Assembly (NCBI GenBank): GCA_016281295.1
Contig: JAEEII010000206.1
Span: forward strand, 1-8,405
Reading direction: 5' to 3'
Length of the DNA stretch: 8,405 bases
Source: Bacteroidales bacterium
Lineage (GTDB): Bacteria > Bacteroidota > Bacteroidia > Bacteroidales > F082
Shown here: positions 4,358 to 8,405 of the stretch, piece by piece
Layout: every line of letters starts with the position of its first letter
Numbering within the stretch: the stretch's first letter is position 1
Notes under the pieces: generated by a model
The model's input: only the letters and a program-made list of their open reading frames with translations
The model's database searches: none
What the model was told of the DNA's origin: nothing
Program-made: the position numbers and the translations under genes

Positions 4358-5566
4358 ATGAGCGACAAACCGACATTCGTATCCCGTGACATGATGACCG
4401 CTGATGAAGGCTATGTGCAATGGATGGCTGACATCAAGCAGCGTTTCCGCCAAAGCCAAGTCAAGGCGGCGGTTCGCGTGAACACAGCCATGCTTGAGTT
4501 TTATTGGAGCTTGGGAAGAGACATGGTGGAACTGCGGGCAGAAAGCAAATGGGGCAGCGGTTTCTTCGATCAGTTGAGCCTTGATTTGAGGACTGCTTTT
4601 CCCGAAGAAACAGGTTTTTCAGTGACCAACCTCAAGTATATGAAGCGTTGGTATGCCTTTTATAATGAGAGAGTTGCAAATCGTCAACAAGTCGTTGACG
4701 AAATTCGTCAGCAACCTGCTGACGAAATTAGTGCTGTTCAAAGTGATGAACCAAATGTTGTAATTCGTCACCAAGCTGGTGACGAATTAAGTGCTGCAAT
4801 TCGTCAGCAACCTGCTGACGAAAAAGGTCAGCAAGCTGTTGACCAATTGGAAATGCCTGATATTTTTGGCAGAATACCTTGGTTTCATCATGTCCTCATT
4901 ATTTCCAAATGCCAAACCCTCGACGAGGCCATTTTCTATATCAATAAGGTGACTGAAGAAGGCTGGAGCCGCAGCCAACTTGAGAATCAAATAGCCGCCG
5001 ATCTCTTCGGCACTCAAGGTGCAGCCGTAACCAACTTTAGCCATGTGCTACCGTCTCCTCAGAGCCAATTGGCAAAAGAGATACTGAAGGATCCCTATCA
5101 TTTCGAATTCCTCTCGATGAAAGAGCGATATGATGAGCACGATTTGGAAGATGCCCTTGTATCCAACGTCACTCAGTTTTTATTAGAGTTGGGTAAAGGC
5201 TTTTCATACGTCGGTCGTCAAATGGAATTGCAGATGCCTGGTGGACAGATCTTTTTCCCCGATTTGTTGTTTTATCACGTGCCGCAGCACCGCTATGTTG
5301 TCATCGAATTGAAGGTAGTAAAGTTTATCCCCGAGTTTGCCGGCAAGCTGAATTTCTACGTTACCGCCGTTGACGAGTTGCTGCGTGGCGAGGGCGACAA
5401 CCCCACCGTGGGACTGATCATCTGCAAATCGACCGACAAGACCGTTGTGGAATGGTCGTTGCGCGACATCAACAAGCCGCTGGGCGTGTCCACATATCAG
5501 CTTGAACAGGTGGTGGAGCGCACGGTGAGGGAGTTGGAACTGAAAAAAGAAAATTCGCGAAAATAG
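4358..5566 (+). CDS. DUF1016 / YhcG-family PD-(D/E)XK nuclease
   Basis: The protein has 402 residues. Residues about 18-108 match the DUF1016 (YhcG) N-terminal domain (YVQWMADIKQRFRQSQVKAAVRVN, then LEFYWSLGRDM, WGSGFFDQLSLDLR and NLKYMKRWYAFY). Residues about 109-165 are a low-complexity insert with repeated RQQPADE/RHQAGDE units encoded by hairpin DNA, annotated separately. Residues about 172-385 form the YhcG C-terminal nuclease domain, with core D302 (FFPDLLFY) and E317-x-K319 (VIELK), and GKLNFYV after it. The PD-(D/E)XK catalytic residues are present, so the enzyme is probably active. Family members occur in defence islands and near restriction-modification or retron loci, but the exact substrate is not settled. 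Length is usual for the family, a little longer because of the insert. It starts 42 bases after the WYL gene and has its own -7 box. Confidence 0.9.
   Translation: MSDKPTFVSRDMMTADEGYVQWMADIKQRFRQSQVKAAVRVNTAMLEFYWSLGRDMVELRAESKWGSGFFDQLSLDLRTAFPEETGFSVTNLKYMKRWYAFYNERVANRQQVVDEIRQQPADEISAVQSDEPNVVIRHQAGDELSAAIRQQPADEKGQQAVDQLEMPDIFGRIPWFHHVLIISKCQTLDEAIFYINKVTEEGWSRSQLENQIAADLFGTQGAAVTNFSHVLPSPQSQLAKEILKDPYHFEFLSMKERYDEHDLEDALVSNVTQFLLELGKGFSYVGRQMELQMPGGQIFFPDLLFYHVPQHRYVVIELKVVKFIPEFAGKLNFYVTAVDELLRGEGDNPTVGLIICKSTDKTVVEWSLRDINKPLGVSTYQLEQVVERTVRELELKKENSRK
4681..4844 (+). repeat. Cluster of six short palindromes inside the DUF1016 coding region
   Basis: Inverted repeats with 3-6 base loops follow one another: 4681-4688/4694-4701 (8 bp), 4704-4713/4717-4726 (10 bp), 4736-4740/4747-4751 (5 bp, degenerate), 4761-4773/4777-4789 (13 bp), 4800-4809/4813-4822 (10 bp), and 4826-4832/4838-4844 (7 bp with one G-T pair). 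Most share the core TCGTCAnC...GnTGACGA. Arms differ between units in a compensating way (CAGC/GCTG, CACC/GGTG, CAAC/GTTG). All stay in frame and encode the linker between the N-terminal and nuclease domains. Confidence 0.85.
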
Positions 5567-5583
5567 GTTGCGCGGCGGGGTTG

Positions 5584-5591
5584 TACTTTTG
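5584..5591 (+). promoter_or_regulatory. -7 box of the HEPN-like gene
   Basis: TACTTTTG in the 63-base gap after the nuclease stop codon is followed by an A-rich leader of about 35 bases to the ATG at 5630. No clear -33 box at normal spacing. It suggests that the HEPN-like gene is a separate transcription unit. Confidence 0.5.
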
Positions 5592-5629
5592 CAAACGAAA
5601 ACGAAACAAATAGACACGCTACAATTAAT

Positions 5630-6280
5630 ATGGATTCGGATTTTTTGGAAATTGTTACGAACAAAGAGAAAATACAGAAAGAACTGATTTTTTATAGTTT
5701 ATTCTTGATGGTATTCGAGAACTTTGTTTCTTTCTGGAAGGAACAATCTATTTCATTTTATGCAAATGACTTTTCTTGGGATGAAGAAAGAAAAAAACTT
5801 ATCTGTAAGTTTTCGAAAAAGAAAATGAAAAATGGGAAAACAATATTTGTACCAGATGAGAAGGCTCGAGAGAAATGTACAAAGAAAATCTTCCAAACGA
5901 TTAAATCAAAAAATGGAAATTGGAATCCCAAGTTGTCATTATTTCATTGGATGGTTGGCTTTGGATTGATAGAAAAAGAAGATTACTCAATTTTGGAGAA
6001 ATGTTATAGGTTACGGAATGTTTATGGTCATGAAATCGCCTCTTGTATCGAGAGATATGTCACAAAAGAAGAAAAACAATCGCTTAAAATGCTTATTGAA
6101 ATTGCAAAAAAAGCAAGTCGAAATTGGATTTTGATGGTAGAAATACCTGCTAATCCAGATTACAAATATAGTGATTTTCTTGATGACAAGGGAAATTACA
6201 AAGAACCTGAGGTATATTCGGGATTTGATTTGTTCTATTCTTTTGTCTTGATGAATTTGAAGGAAATACTCGATGAATAG
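5630..6280 (+). CDS. HEPN-like protein with RNxxxH motif (putative ribonuclease)
   Basis: The protein has 216 residues, is mostly helical, lysine-rich and without a signal peptide. The key feature is YRLRNVYGHEIAS, where R129-N130-x3-H134 fits the Rx4-6H active-site motif of HEPN RNases, with the polar residue after R that active members usually carry. It sits at the end of a predicted helix (EDYSILEKCYRLRN), as in HEPN folds. A helix near residues 14-38 (KIQKELIFYSLFLMVFENFVSFW) could be the first HEPN helix. HEPN proteins are often RNA-cutting toxins in toxin-antitoxin, abortive-infection and CRISPR systems. No partner antitoxin of MNT or NTase type is adjacent; the next gene (117 bases on) is a LOTUS-like/DUF3825 protein. 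The gene is clearly richer in A+T than the WYL and nuclease genes, suggesting separate acquisition. Some HEPN proteins are non-catalytic, so activity is uncertain. Confidence 0.6.
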   Translation: MDSDFLEIVTNKEKIQKELIFYSLFLMVFENFVSFWKEQSISFYANDFSWDEERKKLICKFSKKKMKNGKTIFVPDEKAREKCTKKIFQTIKSKNGNWNPKLSLFHWMVGFGLIEKEDYSILEKCYRLRNVYGHEIASCIERYVTKEEKQSLKMLIEIAKKASRNWILMVEIPANPDYKYSDFLDDKGNYKEPEVYSGFDLFYSFVLMNLKEILDE

Positions 6281-6326
6281 AATGTTGATATAGGAATAAT
6301 ACATTGACAATTTGTACAAGGTAAGA

Positions 6327-6355
6327 TTGAATTATAGAAATCAATTGTACTTTTG
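6327..6355 (+). promoter_or_regulatory. Promoter of the DUF3825 gene
   Basis: TTG at 6327-6329 and TACTTTTG at 6348-6355 are 18 bases apart. The predicted start lies about 35 bases before the ATG at 6397, with an A-rich leader. The gene therefore has its own promoter although it follows the HEPN-like gene in the same direction. Confidence 0.55.
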
Positions 6356-6396
6356 CTAATAAAAAAAACAGAAAACCCGCTAAAAATATAATAATT

Positions 6397-7989
6397 ATGG
6401 ACGAAAGAAAAATAAGACTATTAATCGAAGGCGCTTACGCACAAACTCCGACATTACCTGGTTTTTGGTTAAAGTATGATGATTTCAGAGATTGCTTTAA
6501 TGAATTAGTTAAAAACCAAGGTGAAGAGATTGTTGATATTGATACAGAATTACCTCGGTTATACCCTGATGTCGCTTTTGAAGAACAATACCAAATCAAA
6601 GAAACTGAAGAAGTATTCCGAGCAATTAGATTAGCACCTAATAAACTTGTTGAAATTAAAGAACTCCGTAAAATCATAGAATCAAAATATAAGAATGCAG
6701 CTAAGGATAAGGATGGTTGGACAAATTTTGCCATATTTGGATTAGGCGGAGTAAAAGAAAACTGCCTTGAGATGGGGTTCGTAGGGGTAAGGCAAGCTGT
6801 CCGGTGTATCTTCGGCAAAAGATACGAGTTTCGGCAAGGCGACACTTCCAAACGCGAAGCTCCTGTCTTGGTCCGAGATCTAAAAGAATATGGAGAGGAA
6901 CAAAATGTTGATGAACAAAGAAATAATGATGATAATTACAAACCCGGTATCATTCCTAAAGCCTGCGTTACAAATCCGAAACAGGGATCTTGGATCGGGG
7001 ATGCAATCGACAAGTATGCATATTTCCCAAAAAAAGAAGGAATAGGAGGGTGGGATTATGCCATAAATATGTTGGCAACTAATAGGAATGTTCTCGAGGA
7101 GCAATGGTATTATCATGAGAAAGATAGCATCACTAAACCAATCTTGAAAAATTATATATCCTATACGTTTGAGAGACTATGTCATGAAGATGAAGAAGAA
7201 TGTAAGAAGGCAGAGAAGGTCGGTAGAAATCCAAGGAGAAAAATTCTAGAAAACGAAAACTTTTCTGTATGGAACACAGGATTGGTGAATTATCTATATG
7301 AACCTATTTATGCATTCTTTTCTCGAAATGACGGAAGAAATCCACAGATTCATCAGCCATGGGTTTTTAAAGATTTTGCTGCTGCAAACAGTTATCAACA
7401 AGGCGTTTTGGCTCAATTTCCAAATAAACCAGCTCGTGCAGAGTATTATTCCGATTTATCAGATTTGTTCTATGATTTAAAGGCTGGAGTGCCTACATAC
7501 AATCGTGATCATATCTTTTTTGATAATATTGAAAGGTTACCCTTGGAATTTATAAAAAAAGATGCAACAGATGGATTTCAATTCGTCGAACCTAATGACA
7601 AATTAAAACCAAGTGAATATAAAGAATATAAAGAAAGACTTGTTAATGCAATAAAGCAAGACATCGATTGGTTTGATTCCATGGATAGCCGCTTTAAACA
7701 AGCAATTGAACGAGCTTTTAAACGTGTCGAATGGAACTATAAGACAGCTATTCCAACATACTATATTGAAGAGCGAGAAATATCAATATTATTGCCCCTT
7801 GCTTTAGGGAATAAAGGGAAAATAAATGTGGCTCTAGTATGTAAGCACAATTTCAAACCAGAAGAAAATATTAATAATTATGTGGGTAAAACCATTCTTA
7901 CACTTGAGCAGGCATATATTAATGCAAGACTAATTACAAGGCCAGATAGTGATTGGCTGTTAACAGGTATGAGAGATAACAAAGATTGA
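6397..7989 (+). CDS. DUF3825-domain protein with N-terminal LOTUS/OST-HTH-like region
   Basis: The protein has 530 residues. Residues about 205-521 follow the DUF3825 pattern: DKYAYFP at the start, YTFERL near 256, FSVWNTGLVN...EPIYAFF at 289-308, PARAEYYSDL near 345, RDHIFFDN at 370, AIPTYYIEEREISILLPLAL at 451-470, and the hallmark TILTLEQAYINARLI.RPDSDWL at 499-521. Residues about 80-162 (VEIKELRKIIESKYK..., DGWTNFAIFG, GVRQAVRCIFG.RYEFRQ, PVLVRDL) look like an OST-HTH/LOTUS domain, an RNA-binding fold. A charged, N/D/E-rich linker (163-182) joins the two. The biochemical role of DUF3825 is not known to me; the association with a LOTUS-like domain points to RNA. It sits 116 bases after the HEPN-like gene and shares its A+T-rich composition, so the two may be a functional pair. 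No membrane segment or signal peptide. The DUF3825 call is fairly firm, the LOTUS call moderate. Confidence 0.72.
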   Translation: MDERKIRLLIEGAYAQTPTLPGFWLKYDDFRDCFNELVKNQGEEIVDIDTELPRLYPDVAFEEQYQIKETEEVFRAIRLAPNKLVEIKELRKIIESKYKNAAKDKDGWTNFAIFGLGGVKENCLEMGFVGVRQAVRCIFGKRYEFRQGDTSKREAPVLVRDLKEYGEEQNVDEQRNNDDNYKPGIIPKACVTNPKQGSWIGDAIDKYAYFPKKEGIGGWDYAINMLATNRNVLEEQWYYHEKDSITKPILKNYISYTFERLCHEDEEECKKAEKVGRNPRRKILENENFSVWNTGLVNYLYEPIYAFFSRNDGRNPQIHQPWVFKDFAAANSYQQGVLAQFPNKPARAEYYSDLSDLFYDLKAGVPTYNRDHIFFDNIERLPLEFIKKDATDGFQFVEPNDKLKPSEYKEYKERLVNAIKQDIDWFDSMDSRFKQAIERAFKRVEWNYKTAIPTYYIEEREISILLPLALGNKGKINVALVCKHNFKPEENINNYVGKTILTLEQAYINARLITRPDSDWLLTGMRDNKD

Positions 7990-8147
7990 ATTGCATGACC
8001 CCTAAAAGCAAGCTTTTCACAAAGGGGATGGTCCAATTGACAATCCCTATTTTGGGAGACAAAGTAGATTGCCAAATGAACGGTTGCTTATCATTCAATC
8101 TGCCTTAATAGACCTTCTCTGCGAAAATTGGTTTCGCAGCACCTGCA
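7990..8147. other. Intergenic gap; weak stem-loop after the DUF3825 stop
   Basis: The gap holds no ORF of note. Ten bases after the stop, CCCCT (7999-8003) pairs with AGGGG (8023-8027), enclosing AAAAGC/GCTTTT (8004-8009 with 8012-8017) and a bulge. This could end the upstream transcript, but no T run follows on the plus strand, so it is not a standard intrinsic terminator. Nothing else recognisable up to the helicase promoter. Confidence 0.35.
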
Positions 8148-8155
8148 TACTTTTG
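8128..8155 (+). promoter_or_regulatory. Promoter of the helicase gene
   Basis: TTG at 8128-8130 and TACTTTTG at 8148-8155 (17-base spacer) precede an A-rich leader of about 15 bases and the ATG at 8177. TACTTTTGCAA also occurs in front of the HEPN-like gene (5584-5594). Confidence 0.55.
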
Positions 8156-8176
8156 CAATCGAAAACAAAAAACAAC

Positions 8177-8405
8177 ATGAAGATTGCAGAAGTAATTTTA
8201 GACGAAACCAACATCGAGCAGCAAAAGGCTTTCGACCTCGTGGCAAACACCAACACCAGTTTGTTCATTACAGGTAAGGCCGGTACGGGCAAGACCACTT
8301 TCGTTAAGGGTATTCAGGAACAAATCAAAAAGAGCTTTTTGGTGTTGGCTCCAACTGGCATTGCCGCCATGAATGTCGGGGGACAAACCATCCACTCGTT
8401 TTTCG
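8177..8405 (+). CDS. Pif1/RecD-like superfamily 1 DNA helicase, N-terminal part (runs off the window)
   Basis: 76 complete codons are present from ATG 8177; the rest lies beyond the right edge. The Walker A motif is G33-K34-A35-G36-T37-G38-K39-T40 in FITGKAGTGKTTF. Motif Ia follows as LAPTGIAAMNVGGQTIHSFF, which is the Pif1-type pattern (P-T-G-x-A-A ... G-x-T-I-H-S-F). Upstream, Q15 and Q16 in NIEQQKAFDLV occupy the Q-motif position that contacts adenine. Pif1-like enzymes unwind DNA 5' to 3' with ATP and act in replication, repair and resolution of structured DNA. Bacteroidota genomes commonly carry such a helicase. It has its own promoter and composition similar to the left-hand host gene, so it probably marks the right boundary of the island, although a role with the island cannot be ruled out. 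Confidence 0.85.
   Translation, partial: MKIAEVILDETNIEQQKAFDLVANTNTSLFITGKAGTGKTTFVKGIQEQIKKSFLVLAPTGIAAMNVGGQTIHSFF

Noticed and set aside
4681..4844. CRISPR-like array
   Set aside because: The units are short palindromes of uneven spacing, vary in sequence, have no unique spacers of constant length, and remain in frame within a gene.

Overview
The window looks like chromosomal DNA of a gut-type Bacteroidota species (Bacteroidales: Bacteroides, Parabacteroides or Prevotella-like). The main reason is the promoter style. TAnnTTTG -7 boxes (TATCTTTG, TAACTTTG, TATATTTG, TACTTTTG) stand in front of almost every transcription unit, and genes start after short A-rich leaders without Shine-Dalgarno sequences. 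The protein types agree: a porin-like outer-membrane barrel, an IS1634-type transposase, and polyvalent-protein toxin fragments. The window has two ordinary-looking ends, the tail of the barrel protein (1-266) and the start of a Pif1/RecD-like helicase (8177 onward), with about 7.9 kb of accessory DNA between them.

Left half (267-3154) is a scrap-yard of mobile-element debris. It holds a short structured RNA or bidirectional terminator with its own promoter (271-368). Next come a minus-strand ORF resembling a polyvalent-protein-associated domain (367-669) and a startless plus-strand remnant (678-872). A well-organised candidate small RNA gene lies on the minus strand (856-967), with promoter, closing stem and terminator. 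A complete but dead insertion sequence (1037-2604) has 13-bp perfect terminal inverted repeats and an internally deleted, frameshifted transposase. The IS end cuts into the 5' side of a PBECR-like nuclease gene (to 3099). A 35-36 bp element coupled to a minus-strand promoter occurs twice, at the left edge of the IS and just after the PBECR-like gene.

Right half (3155-7989) is a four-gene plus-strand island typical of defence or conflict loci: a WYL-domain regulator (3254-4315), a DUF1016/YhcG-type PD-(D/E)XK nuclease (4358-5566), a small HEPN-type protein with an RNxxxH motif (5630-6280), and a LOTUS-like plus DUF3825 protein (6397-7989). Each gene has its own -7 box. The last two genes are visibly richer in A+T than their neighbours, so the island may have been built from at least two acquisitions. 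The nuclease gene carries a run of six small palindromes inside its reading frame, and the paired arms change together between units.

The most promising undescribed material is the HEPN / LOTUS-DUF3825 pair (a possible RNA-targeting module), the in-frame hairpin cluster in the DUF1016 gene, and the minus-strand small RNA with its duplicated promoter element. All functions are inferred from reading the sequence; no database search was possible.
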